Shown here: positions 11,301 through 22,917 of the stretch, in pieces
Position numbering within the stretch: the stretch's first letter is position 1
Layout: every line of letters begins with the position of its first letter
DNA from: Annulohypoxylon bovei var. microspora
Taxonomy: Eukaryota; Ascomycota; Sordariomycetes; Xylariales; Hypoxylaceae
Assembly: GCA_022836615.1 (NCBI GenBank)
Contig: MU405299.1
Span: 99,527 to 163,526 of the forward strand
Direction of reading: 5' to 3'
DNA length: 64,000 nucleotides
Program-made: the position numbers and the translations under genes
Notes under the pieces: model-generated
What the model saw: the letters and a program-made list of their open reading frames with translations, nothing else
The model's database searches: none
What the model was told of the DNA's origin: nothing

Positions 11301-14300
11301 GAGTCGTGAACCTCGAGATCGACACCGCTAAACCCGGCATCCCGGAGCACCCCGTCCCAGAAGGACGTCGTGAGGGTCGTCTCTGCTATCAGCAACGTGC
11401 CGCCTGGCTTCAGCAGGCTGTGCGCATTTGTCACGGCACTGGGCACATTCCCGGCCGCGTGCAGGGCATGGGAGGCTACGATGATATCGTAACTCGCTAG
11501 GGTGAACTTCTGCTTGGCTGGACTCTCCTCGATGTCGAGCTGGTCGAACTCGAGCAGATCAGCCCAGTCGGCAAGGTGAGTACGGGCATCCTCCAATGCC
11601 TCCTCAGATGCCTCGGTGACGTGCCAGCTTCCCACCAGGGGTGTCTTGGGCGTGCCAAGTGCCGCCGACATGCGACGTGTGGCATGGGTCCCGGTTCCGG
11701 CGCCGATCTGGAGGACGCGGGCAGTCGGGTTCTTGTGTACGACTTTGCGCAGCAGCGTGGAGAGCTTCTCGGCGGAAGTGGAATCCAGCTGCTTCTTGAC
11801 CTGTGCTAGAGCCAGCGGCTGTCGGAGCGACAGATCGGGGCCCCACTCGAGCTTGCTGCAAATCTCTTGCTCCCACTTGCTGGTGGCGGCGGCCGCGGCG
11901 GCGCCCTTGTTAGCGGCGTCTTGGCGCGCTGTGGCTCCACTGCCGCGTCCTAGAGAGGCGCACTCGAGACCTTGGATCTCCATCACTGTGGCGTCTGTCT
12001 GACTGTCCATGACAGTGACGTCTACACGCCCGCTTTGGGGGTCATCGTGCAGCAGTGAGGTATCGCAGCTTAACGTGCGGCCGATCTCGCTGCTGATCTG
12101 GCTCGACACCCACATCGACGCGATAGACCGCGGCACCTTCGGGTCTTCCTGCAGGGCTCCAACGCCCGGTAGCGTGGCATAGAAGGCCACGACGACAGCA
12201 TCGAGCGTGATCGGGTGCAGCAAGGTCTTCTTTGCCGCCACTTCCGGATCCGTGTCCGAAGAAACTTCGTGCCGGATAGTGATGTCGCACACGGATCGCG
12301 GTTCACGCCCGTCTTGGATGATCTTGGTCGTATTCTGGAATAGGGGGCCGTGGAAGACGCCTCGTGCTCGGAGATTGGCGAACATGTCCTGAGGGTCCTT
12401 CTGGCGCGTGTAGATGGACAGCGGGCGACGCTCTGCTGTCTCGGGGACTGCCGCCTCCCGCTCCGGCGTGATCATGCCGCGAGCGTGAAGCGTCCACCGG
12501 TTATCCAGCGTGACTGATGATACCTCGAAGCGCCACCCTCCGCGGGCGCCAACTTCTCGCTCGGCGACTGGCCGGAGCGTAGTCCGGATCTCAACACCGT
12601 CGGCATCTTCAGGGATTACCAGGGCGAATAGGAAGTTGACGTCGCGCAGGCGGAATCCCGAAGCAGGCGTGCTGGGCTTGTCTTTCCCAGCAGTACGTGC
12701 ATTCTCTAATTGTCTCGCGGCCTCAATCGCCAGGCAGATGTAGCCGGCACCCGGGTATATAATACTGCCCTGCACCATATGATCGCGGATCCAGGGGGTT
12801 TCGGCAAGGCGTAGTACGCGGCGCCACACGGACACGCTAGGGTCATTGCCGGGGACGGGCATGCCGAGTAGCTCGTGGGGTGGCTCACTGCGCTCGCGGA
12901 TGGCGCGGTTGACTCTTGCTTCTTGCCAGTGGCGCATGGTGTGGTTCCAGGGGTACGACGGCAAGTCCGTCAAGACGCGGGGGCCCTCGTCGTCATACGC
13001 AGACACGGGGAAGTTGATCTGGTTCATGACGAGGGGATGTCCCTCACGGAGGAGATTAATAGCGGCTGATCGCATACTGTCGCCCGCATGCTCGTCGCGT
13101 ACCAGTGTGCCCCAGTATGGCAGCTCGATACCCTCGAACTCGGGCAGCGACAAGATCTCGCGGATTGGCCCGCCCAATGCGGTATGAGGGCCAACCTCAA
13201 GCAATACGTCAACACTTCTACCGGTCGGATCATCTAGATCGCCCAGCACCATGTCGATGAAGGCCTCCACGAACTCCACCGGTTGCACCAGACTGCCGAC
13301 CCAATGGTCGGGGCTGGCGATTTGCTTGATGTCGGTGACACGTCCGCCAGTAACTGCGGACGAAAAGATCACCTTGGATTCTTTCTCGGCCTGCTTGCCA
13401 CGACTTGCCACATCGCGCGCCATCTCGACTCGAAGGCGCTCCCGGTAGGTATCCGCGAAAGGATCCATGTGGTGCGAGTGATAGGCCTGCTGGACCTTGA
13501 GAGCACGCGCGAACACGCTCTCCTGCTTGCACAATTCCACAAGCTCTTCGACGGCAGGTGCGTCACCAGATATGGTGACACTCTGAGGGCTGTTGACACA
13601 TGCGACCACAGCTTTGCCGTTCGCCTTCGTCAGCCTTTCGAGGTAGGGCTGCACTTCCTCAACGCCGAGGCCGACCGCCGCCATGGACCCCTTTGCGGCG
13701 CCGGATGGGCGAAGCGTCTCGTCTGCCGCAAGCACGGCGCGGTAGTAAGCCGTCGCCATGGCCTGACGGTGCGTGAGGGCGCCCATGGCGTAGGCGGCCG
13801 AGATCTCGCCTGACGAGTGGCTTGTGACGGCCGTGGGCGTGATGCCCCACGCTTCGAGCAGGTCTACCAAGGCGATCTGCAGCGCCACGCACACGGGGAT
13901 GCTGATCTCGGTGGAGTGGACTTTCGTTGTCGCCTTGTCGCGCTGCAGCTCCTCGATGAGCGACCAGTCGGCGCCGAGGGCACGCAGATGTGCCTCGGCG
14001 GCTTCGATCGACCGGCGGAAGACCGGGTACGACGTCAGCAGCTCGCGACCCATGGCGTACCACTGCGCACCCTGGCCCGTGAAGACCATGCCGATGCGCG
14101 GACGGTCCGAGGGTCGACGGCCGGGCTTGAAGCGAGGCGAGTCGAGGGCTTGGATGGCGGCGTCGAGCGTTTCGCCCTTCTCGAGACGAACCTGGTGGGC
14201 CGCAACCCACTGGAAGAGTGTCCGGCGCTCGCCCAGTGTATAACTAAGGTTTCGCAGTAACTGCTCGGAAGCTTCGTAACTAAGAGACTTGTGCTTCTCC

Positions 14301-15930
14301 AGATACGCCTTGAGGTCCTCGACCGCTTGCTGGCAGCCCCGCTCGTCGCGGGCGCTGAGAATCAGCACTTTGCTGTTGTCAGTTGTATCATTTGTATGAT
14401 TGTTGCCATTGGTATAGCCGTTGGCATGCCCATTGCCATTGGTGGCAACGACATCCAGGCCTGGCGTGGAGGTCCACGGGTCAGCGCTCTCTAAGATGAC
14501 ATGAGCGTTCGACCCGCCGTAGCCGAAGTTGTTGACGGACAAGCGGCGCGGGCCATCGACCATACTCTCGGGCCACGGCTCCATCGCCGTCGCCACCTTG
14601 AGCCGCCACTCCTTTAGCTTGAGCTTCGGGTTGGGCGTCTCATAGTTCACGGAGGCCGGGATCAACCCCTTCTCGAGGCACAAGACACCCTTGACCATGG
14701 CGGCGAGACCAGAGGCGGCCTCGGTGTGGCCGATATTCGTCTTGACGGATCCGATGCGCAAGAAATTCGCCTCGTCGTCGCGGCCCCCGCTAAAAATGGC
14801 GGCCATAGCGCTCGCCTCAATGGGGTCACCGGCCGGAGTTCCTGTGCCGTGGGCCTCAAAGTACTGAGTGCCGCGCGGGTCGAGGCCGGCGCGGCGGTAG
14901 CATTCGCGCATAAGCTCCACCTGGGCGGCGCCTGATGGCGTCGTGATGGTGTCTGTCTTACCGTCCTGGTTGAGGGCCGTCTCACGGATCACGGCCCGAA
15001 TGGGATCGTTGTCGGCTAGCGCGTCGGACAAGCGCTTTATGACTAAGGCGGACACGCCTTCGCCACGACCGTACCCGTTGGCGCGTGAATCGAATGCGTA
15101 CGACCTGCCGTCGGGCGACAGCATCCCCAGTGACCCGATCGCCTTGAATGTGTCCGGGTTCAGCATCACGTTGGCTCCGGTCACAATGGACATGTCGGCC
15201 TCGCGGTTGCGCAAGGTCTGTATCGCCTGGTGCAGGGCTACTAATGTCGTCGAACATCCCGTTTCCAGAGTCATACTGGCGCCACGGAAGTCAAAAAAGT
15301 GCGAGATGCGGTTAGACGACATGGGGCTCCAGGTTCCCACTACGTTGAATCGTGGAAGTCTATCCTCGTCCCGTATTATTCCCTCTTGGTAGTCATGCGT
15401 GAAGACACCGGCGAATACGGACGTCTGGGATCCCATCACCTGCGAGAGAGGCAGTCCCGCTACGATTCGAGTCAGTAGAAGTTCAGATCACTCAAGAGGA
15501 ATGAGGTAGCAGTAACCCACCGTTTTCAAGCGCTTCATAGGTAGACTCAAGCTGCAACCGAAACTGCGGGTCAATTGCCTGCGCCATCTCGGCCGAGTAA
15601 TTGAAGAATGCCGCATCAAAAGCAGCTACGTCGTCGTCAAGAAAGTGCCCACCCTTGACATGTGTCTGTGCCCGGTCATTAGTATCTTGGTGTGCCAACC
15701 GCGCGTACGCTACTCGGGGGGATATCACAAACCGTGCTGTTTCTTTCGTGATTATGGTGATAGACTCCTCTCAGGTCATATCGTTCTTTTGGAATCTCGC
15801 TCCACCCAGTCTTCTCTGAGGCCATGAGGTCCCAGAGCTTGTCCGGGTTTCTGGCACCACCAGAGAACTTGCAGCTCATGCCAATGATGGCAATGGGCTC
15901 GCTTGCCCACTCGCTGTTGTCTGTGTCCAT
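8333..15930 (-). CDS. Highly reducing polyketide synthase (KS-AT-DH-MT*-ER-KR-ACP)
   Basis: Three exons (15930-15733, 15665-15521, 15459-8333) give 2489 residues. KS has its nucleophile at about Cys183 (ETGCSTTLVALH) plus the EAHGTGT and KTNIGHTEA histidines. AT has SHSSGE near 664. DH has HMVQGSIIYPGAGY near 1007 and HPITLDA near 1200. ER has the nucleotide motif HAAAGAFGQA near 1905. KR has GGVGGIG near 2118 and a Tyr near 2267. ACP has GVDSLVAV near 2442. The methyltransferase region (about 1320-1500) keeps a SAM-like LQIGAGTG motif but is only about half the usual length, so it is probably inactive. There is no release domain, so the reduced chain must be offloaded in trans, most likely to the SAT domain of the NR-PKS at 27254. 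A linker near residues 460-490 is rich in Asn-Gly-His repeats. Confidence 0.95.
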
Positions 15931-17225
15931 TGTGTCGAGATTATGTGGGCCTCATCAAGGTTCTGTGCCCCCCACAGTGATGGTGAAAAGAATGAGGATA
16001 AATTGGACTAGGTGGTGTTCAAAGCTCTAGATAGATGAAGAAGCTGGTGGGCATTTATTTGAACCAGCGGGCTTTTTGAGTCAAAGTAGGTAGGTTGTGT
16101 ATTTCGGGGGCTAGATGTTACAACTCCAACTGTAAAGAATGGTTGGCAGGCTTTTCTTATTCAAACAAATATCATACACCAGAAGGATGAACTTGCCACT
16201 AGGGATATACATATTGTCATGGTCTCGTTCATCACTTATCTATGTGCAAAACGCCACGTTAAGGCAGTTATTTCTTACAATCAATCCAACGATGCGGACT
16301 GCGGCCGGCATTGTCAGCGCTCCGTTCCGGGTCGAATTATCAATTGACCGCATTATCCACGATAAGTGGCTGGAAGTATGCGGCACAGGATTGAGCTGCT
16401 GACTGTATCTTGTAGGTAAAGGATTGGCGCGCACAATAGTAATCCCGGAGTGAGTTCTATTTGGCACCGCCCCAGGAGCCTCTTAGAGGCGGACGCATAC
16501 GCAAAGTCATAGCGCGAATGGTGTATAATGTCATCCGGGCAAAAATAATACATAATTACTTTCCGGCTTATTCTGACAGCGATAGAGGGGTATTCATGGT
16601 CCAGCCGGAAGCTGAAGCGAACGGGGACGTAAGCAAAAGGAACACCTTTCGAATCCCACATCGCGGCTGGATCGATTTTTCACGGACCAACGAGCGGCTT
16701 CTGTTTAGACGTGTAGCACATGGTGGCTTCTCGCCGCAGTCGGAGAACTGGGTACCCTAACCCTGGTGATTATTGTTGATGTTAGGCCACCGCCCTAATT
16801 TAGTATTTATTTTTAGTAGTTTTCTATCATTTAATTTCTTATTCTATCTGATAGAACATTTCCAGTACGCGTCTTACCTGCGTGAGCTGAAAGAAATGGC
16901 ACCACAATCAACAAGCAGGATTGTGGTCTCGGCGCTCAGGTACGATGAGGCGCCACACGGCTGGAGGCACAGCTGGAGGCACGGCACTCAACCACACGAC
17001 CAACACATACCTGAGCATCCTGGCACCCATATCCAGATTCTGAAGCTCTCCAGGTCGAATCTATTTAATGGGACTTTATGCAGGACCGTAGATCACAGTT
17101 CGAAACCGTGTAACTCACCAGACCGATAGGGAAAGCTCATCCATTCGTTTGATCCAGTCAATTCTCTTCAAAAGTCTGTTACGATCCGAAGGGTGTAGGA
17201 ACACACATTCTCAACTTAGTTCATC
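15931..17225. promoter_or_regulatory. Divergent promoter region, HR-PKS / FAD oxidoreductase
   Basis: A 1.3-kb spacer between two start codons pointing away from each other, so it should contain both promoters. On the minus strand an AAATAAAT stretch near 16050-16058 lies about 120 bp upstream of the HR-PKS start and could serve as a TATA box. Several CGG/CCG triplets occur (near 16300-16330, 16490 and 16735), but I could not identify a clear repeated operator. Confidence 0.5.
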
Positions 17226-18654
17226 ATGATGAGGGCGAATATATTACTTGGCACTCTCATCTCCTCGGCCTCTTATGGCCTGAGCGCCTCCCTGGCTACG
17301 TCCTTCTCCGCAGCAAACACCATACAGCGAGATATTGTTATCGTTGGCGGTGGCTCGTCAGGTACACATGCGGCCATCCAATTCAAGGATGCCGGCAAGA
17401 CCGTTGTGGTGGTTGAAAAGCAAGCACAACTAGGAGGCCATGTGAAGACGTTCACGACTTCGTCAGGGGTGCCCGTCAACTATGGCCCTTCCAACTTCCA
17501 GAACAACACCGCCGTCCAGAAGTGGTTCTCCCGATTTGACATTCCCGTGGTGGAGTATGTGCAGCCGGGAGTAGGCGACAAGTACGTCGACTTCAGCACG
17601 GGCAAGGAGCTAGCGAATGGAACGCTCCCCAACCCTGACTTCGGCGCGTACCTCGCGGTACTTGCCAAGGTAAGACCATCTGAATAAATCCTGATTACTT
17701 AATGGCATTAGCTAATATCCGAGTTACTAGTTTCCATACCTCCAAGACTTTTCGCAATTGCCCGATCCGATCCCAGCGGACTTGCTGTTGACATTTGGCG
17801 AGTTTGTCGAAAAGTACAGTCTCCAGAGCGTCGCGTATATCATCGCTCAGTTTGCCACTTCAAACGGCAACGTCTTCGAGCAGCCGGCACTCTACATTTT
17901 GAAAGTAGCCGACATTCCATACATCCAAGGAATGATCAACGGCCAAGTACTAGCCCCAGCGACATACGACGCCCAATCAGTGTTTGAGAAGGCGCAGCAA
18001 GATCTTGGGGCCGACGCCTTGGTTTCCTCCACTGTCAGCAACGCATCACGATCGAACACCGGGATCAGCCTCGTCGTCAACACCCCCAACGGGCAAAAGC
18101 TTATCAAAGCGAAGAAGATGCTTGTTGCGGTGCCCCCGAAGACCGACATCCTGAAGCCCCTTGGTCTTGACCAGCGTGAATCAGGAATATTTTCCAAGTT
18201 CCAAAGCAAGGCGTTCTACACCGTTTTACTTAACCAGACTGGTCTGGAAGAGGGTTTCCGTTACTACAACGCCGAGCCCGCCGCAGGCAGCACATACCAC
18301 GTCCCTGGATTGCCCGTCTTACAGTTCATTTGGGCAACCAAGGATGTGAACACGTACTGGGCCTGGTACACCTCGGTCACCGAATTGCCGGACGCAACGG
18401 TCAAGGCAAGCATCATCAAGGATTTCCAGACACTTGCCCCTGGATCGAAGCCTCAGATTATAGTCTATTCCAACGCCGGCCCGTCGGGCATGGGCGTGAC
18501 GGCGGATCAGATCAAGGCCGGCTTCTACAAGGACCTGCTTTCCCTGCAAGGGTACAGAAACACATGGTACACCGGCTCCGCTTGGGTTTCTGACCATTCG
18601 GCTGGGTTGTGGAATTATACCGATGCTGTATTGGTGCCCAAGATGACTCAATAA
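17226..18654 (+). CDS. Secreted-type FAD-dependent oxidoreductase (CpaO-like)
   Basis: Two exons (17226-17669 and 17731-18654) joined by a 61-bp intron give 455 residues. A hydrophobic N-terminus of about 25-30 residues looks like a signal peptide. It is followed at once by the FAD-binding strand-turn-helix DIVIVGGGSSGTHAAIQF, a Glu at the end of the second strand (VVVVEKQ) and LGGHVKTF, as in flavin amine-oxidase-like enzymes. The overall layout resembles the beta-cyclopiazonate dehydrogenase (CpaO) type and the FAD oxidoreductases in some azaphilone clusters; this is family-level recognition. Likely role: two-electron oxidation of a pathway intermediate, possibly after secretion or inside a vesicle. 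It is divergent from the HR-PKS and shares its promoter region. The substrate is unknown. Confidence 0.85.
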
Positions 18655-19449
18655 TTGTTTGCGGAGATGGGTATAATTGGTGCGTGAAAATAGAGTTGAG
18701 CAGGATGCATCCCCTGTTCTTTTTAGCATATTCAATTCTTATAGATGATCCCAAGTTGACCGTATTGGTCACGTAGTTTTAGTCAATAACTTCAATATTA
18801 CCATTTAACCATTAAGCAACTCAATTAAACATTTGTTACCACATATGAGTTCATGTTACATTATATATTGATGTATTTTACCCAAGAGGAACCCATTTTG
18901 CACCTTCGTTCTGGTCAGACAGAGTCAATTGGGCCGGGCCGTACTCGCGACTTTTCGCTTCCGGCTGAGCGCCGGCTCGATGATAGGGATACGGTCACAT
19001 CCGCTAGTACACGGCACAGCTTCACAAGCGCGTAAGCCGCGAGTTCGGGGAAATATTAGGTGAGCATGACGTTACAGGCAAAATTGGCAGGGTAGCATCG
19101 AAGAGTATTTACTATCGAGAGCCTTAGGCAAGACTTAGCTTTAGACATACACGAATGACTAGTAGGTACCTACTACGTTTTCTGCACACATATTTGTTCT
19201 TTGTTTTTGCTGGTTTTCCTTTCATTTATCTATCTATCCTATACTAAGATATAATATCTATAGCCTAACAGATAACAACCCAATGCTTTTGTAGAACATC
19301 CTCAAATAAATGGCTGCTTATTTTTATCTCCATGCATCAAAAATCTTTTACGTAGAGCGGAGTAAAGGTGAATTCATAATTCATGAGTCTGTTGGAATGG
19401 GATTGTTAATCATTCAAGTTTACACTTGAAACCCAATTTACCGAGGAAT
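18655..19449. other. Intergenic region, convergent 3' ends
   Basis: About 0.8 kb of AT-rich spacer between the convergent FAD oxidoreductase and NmrA-like genes. I see no open frame with coding character and no repeat above microsatellite level. Confidence 0.5.
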
Positions 19450-20479
19450 CTAGCTGGACCAGACAGCCTTGGTCCCCTCAGCGAACTTCTCGAAGCTTTG
19501 GGGAGGGTGTCCCGTCACCTTTTCGACGGCATCGGATGTTCCCTTCTCGAAGTCTTGCGAAGCCAAGACCTCTAGACGGGTCAGGAATCGAGCGAAGTAG
19601 TCTGACAGACCGGCGTGGACTAGGCCATCAATCCGGCCGGCTTCGTCTTGCTTCACGTGCTCGATCTTGCGCCCGAGAACTTTGGAAAGAGTCTCGGCAA
19701 TCTATGAATACATTGTGTCAGTACTGGGTAATGTCACTTCCTATTGAAATGGGTATGTAGGTAGATAGGAAGGGCGATCCTACCTGGTCGTAAGTTAAGT
19801 TCTCAGGTCCAAGTATCCTTAGGTCACAGTTGTAGGACTTCTCGTCCGTCAGGGCGTGAAAGGCCACCTCGGAAATGTCATCCGCGCTGATGAAGGGGAT
19901 CATTCCATCTTGAGCAGCGGTGAAGATCTTGCCCAGCTTGCCGATGGTAAATGCAAGGCCTGGTTCAATCAAGTTCTCTGTGAAATAGGTTGTGTTAGTG
20001 ACTCAAGAATATGAACTGATAAAGGTCTGCCACGTACCCATGAACCAAGATGGGCGAAGCACACAGTAGTCAACACCAGACTTGGTGAGATGCTCCCAAA
20101 CTCTGCCCATTCCGTCCTTGCCAATTTCGGCTGAGGTACCAGCGCATAGAACGAAACGACTGACGCCTTGCTTCTTGGCAAGATCCACGAACTTGTTCAT
20201 CGGCACCCAAGGCTCGCTAATCCGGGGCTCCATCATGTAGACGGCCTTGATCTGTGTGGTTTCGAAAGGCTTCATCCAGGTCGACTCATCGCCCATGTCA
20301 AATTTGACGGTGGGATGAACATTTGACCCAGCACCAGGCCCTTGACGCGAGCCTAAGAGATAAGGCTTCTTGTCAGCGGCAAGCAATGCCGCGACGCGTG
20401 GGGCCGTCTTGCCGCTGCCGCCGGTGAGGAGAATCGACATGTTGGATAAGGAGGATTTTGCTAATTGGGAAATTGACAT
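19450..20479 (-). CDS. NmrA/EasG-like NAD(P)-binding dehydrogenase
   Basis: Three exons (20479-20038, 19977-19784, 19701-19450) give 295 residues. The Rossmann motif is LLTGGSGKTAPRVAALL, with no classical SDR YxxxK pair in the expected place. This is the pattern of the NmrA-like/EasG family, which includes ergot-alkaloid reductases. Splicing at the first intron restores VLRPSWFMENLIEPG, a strongly conserved stretch in this family. The protein probably binds NAD(P)H and reduces an iminium, enone or carbonyl in a late pathway intermediate; a redox-sensing role is the alternative. Translation could also begin at the internal Met (position 20440), which would put the Rossmann motif at the very N-terminus as is usual. 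The shared upstream region with the SnoaL-like gene contains a transposon-like insert. Confidence 0.85.
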
Positions 20480-20725
20480 TTACGAATTGAATTTGTATTT
20501 GTGCGGAGGATGGAAGATGGAGGGTGGAGGGTGAATGAGGGAGGGATTAGAACAATATAAAGAAGTGTTAGTGCCGGCAGTTTGGCGTTGGTGTTGGGCA
20601 CTGTTGGTAGTTTGCTGCTTACCAACTGTGCCACACAGCTACACTATGATTCGCACAAACGTTACCGCGGTGTCGGAACCCGAAAAGCCGTCTTCATCAC
20701 CTTTGTGTGCGGATCGGAGATAAGG

Positions 20726-21518
20726 CACCCCGGTCCAGGTGAAGAAAACCCGCCAACCCGCCAATTCCTCTTTTCGCATGATGACACGCCCCACTTTAAC
20801 AGGGGTGCGCTGTAAATTACAGGGCTTACAACGCTGTAGCCCACTGTAACTACCAGCGCATACCTCCCTGAAAGGAAAATGATATCACGTGACTACCTTT
20901 CTTATGACTCGGTTCAAGCTTGATATCTCACAAAGATCCGCAATTTCAGCTCTCAACACCTGGGTTGTAATATACCAAGTTAAATCAATCGAAAGCCCTC
21001 AATTCAAGGTATCAGTAGATATTAAGCTTATTTATATTGAATAAATATTCGTTGCGTTGTTGTAGCTTAACATGGTTGCGCAGGTACGTATCTTGGAAAG
21101 GTGATAGCCTTATTCGTACGATATCTCGAAACATAGGTATCGGAAAGATATGCAACCTATATCAATCAATTTGTTTAATTGAGAGCTATACAAATATCAA
21201 AATTTGAAAATTCAATTGATTAAAATTGAAAAGCTATTTGAGTATAAAGTAGATTAAATGTATGGTGGTTTTAACTTAGTAAGGAATTGAAAGCTTAACA
21301 TACAGCGTTCTGATTGGTTGGTGGTATTAGCAAGCGCTTTGCGTTTTAATTGGTTGATTCATTGTAAAGGGATGCTCGCTGTAACTCACTGGGCTACAGT
21401 GGGTTTTAGCGCTGTAAGCCCTGTAAATTATAGCGCACCCCTGTTAAAAGTGGGGCGTGTCATCATGCGAAAAGAGGAATTGGCGGGTTGGCGGGTTTTC
21501 TTCACCTGGACCGGGGTG
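20726..21518. mobile_element. 793-bp non-autonomous TIR DNA transposon (MITE-like)
   Basis: Terminal inverted repeats of about 121 bp (20726-20846 and 21397-21518) begin CACCCCGGTCCAGGTGAAG at both ends and stay over 90 percent identical for about 90 bp before drifting. The 5-bp sequence TAAGG flanks both sides (20721-20725 and 21519-21523), which fits a target-site duplication. The interior is AT-rich with no meaningful open frame, so the element cannot encode a transposase and must have moved in trans. A 5-bp duplication does not match Tc1/mariner (TA) or typical hAT (8 bp), so I do not assign a superfamily. It lies about 250 bp upstream of the NmrA-like start codon and about 680 bp upstream of the SnoaL-like gene. 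Confidence 0.88.
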
Positions 21519-21523
21519 TAAGG

Positions 21524-22197
21524 ACATAAAGGATGGCCTCGGATTTCTCCCGGCTGAGTGAGCCGGACGCTGTTGTGTAACGAGACTTGTCAGCTTACGC
21601 TAGAGATCGGCGGCATAATAATGAGATCTTAAAATAGCTGCTTAAATGTAACTAACATTCAGCTAGATCCCATAGAAAGGCGGAGGCGGAGAGTCAATCA
21701 AAAGGTATGAACGCATTAATATCACTTAGTAACAAAGACTCCGTGGGAACGAATTCCGTGACAATGAAACGCATAAGCAATTATCCCTTCAAGCTCCATT
21801 TCGGCGTCAAAAGGAAGTGGGTCGATCCACCCAATCAGATCTTCACATTGTGCGAAAAGTTACCTATTGCAGGGAATACTTTTTCCGGATTTACTATTCG
21901 CCGAAAAGGCGGTTCAGGGGATAAACATGTCAGGTAATCCGCTCCCGGTGGGATCGGGGGTTACGTACACGCCGCATCCATGCGTCTCCGGACTAGATGA
22001 CCGGCGGTCTTTAGGCTGACAGTTTCAAGTGATCGTATATCGGGGCAATAATGTTTTCAGCAGTAGGACCATCGACTAGTAGATATATAAAGAGAGATGC
22101 AATCGATCTCTATTCTCCACCATTCCAAGATTAGCAGTAGAAATCACCTGAATACTTAAATACCTACCTAAACAACCATCCAATAAACATCGCAACC
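21524..22197. other. Upstream region of the SnoaL-like gene
   Basis: About 670 bp between the TIR element and the SnoaL-like gene. Apart from the TATA-like box near 22084 I see no gene. The short open frame 21707-21937 has no recognisable features and no splice partner. Confidence 0.45.
22081..22092 (+). promoter_or_regulatory. TATA-like box of the SnoaL-like gene
   Basis: AGATATATAAAG lies about 110 bp upstream of the start codon at 22198 and is followed by a pyrimidine-containing leader, a plausible core promoter. Position and sequence are the only evidence. Confidence 0.5.
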
Positions 22198-22671
22198 ATG
22201 ACCGTCACACCTCTTCCCGCTAGACTCCCTGGTCCGGCTCTGAGCGACCGCGAGGCCGTCGCCGACATCTGCTACGCCTCCTTCGCGTCCCTCGACCACG
22301 GCGACGAGCAGCTCCTCATGTCGGTTGTGACCCCAGACATCCACACCTTCATCGCCGGCAAGACTTGCGACGGCGCCGAGGACCTCAAGGCCAAGGTGTT
22401 CAACCACGTCGGCACGAAGCTCGACACGGTCCACTACCTGACCAACATGCGCGTCAGCATCGACACCCCCACCACGGCCCGCGTGACCTTCGCCGCGCAG
22501 GCCGTGCACTGCCGCCCCGGCAAGGGCAGCGAGCCGGGCCCCAACAAGTACACCACCGGCGCACACTACATCTGCGCCGCTGTCAAGGCCGACGGCCTCT
22601 GGAAGCTGAAGGAGATGGAGTCGAATCATCTCTGGGCCGACGGCGATCGATCCGTCATGAAGGGCGTATAA
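22198..22671 (+). CDS. SnoaL-like (NTF2-fold) small protein
   Basis: Single-exon gene for 157 residues with strong GC3 codon bias, unlike the AT-rich flanks. The pattern (SDREAVADICYASFASLDHGDEQLLMSVVTPD near the N-terminus, alternating strands in the middle, and GLWKLKEMESNHLWADGD near the end) fits a SnoaL_4-type cone-shaped NTF2 fold. In fungal and bacterial polyketide pathways such proteins act as cyclases, dehydratases, isomerases or hydroxylase partners. The His and Asp residues in the predicted pocket would allow acid-base catalysis, but no specific reaction can be assigned. Its place between the NmrA-like and FMO genes argues for a tailoring role in this cluster. The start is supported by the TATA-like box and by codon bias beginning at the ATG. 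Confidence 0.85.
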   Translation: MTVTPLPARLPGPALSDREAVADICYASFASLDHGDEQLLMSVVTPDIHTFIAGKTCDGAEDLKAKVFNHVGTKLDTVHYLTNMRVSIDTPTTARVTFAAQAVHCRPGKGSEPGPNKYTTGAHYICAAVKADGLWKLKEMESNHLWADGDRSVMKGV

Positions 22672-22917
22672 AAGGTTGAATTGGGCTTTACGCCCACGAC
22701 AGATATTGGTTGATCGAGAGACTGGAAGCTGGAAGCGCGGATCGTCTATCACTTGGATTTACTCTATCTACACCTTGCTCGAGTTTATAAACAATCTCAA
22801 GTACTTCGCTCTTTGATACATGCCGCATTTTTAGTGATAAAGTAGTTGAGCAACTTTAGCCCTGTGCAAGAGAGCAGAGACATTGAAGTTACCAATTAAA
22901 GCAGACTGGCTATTAAT

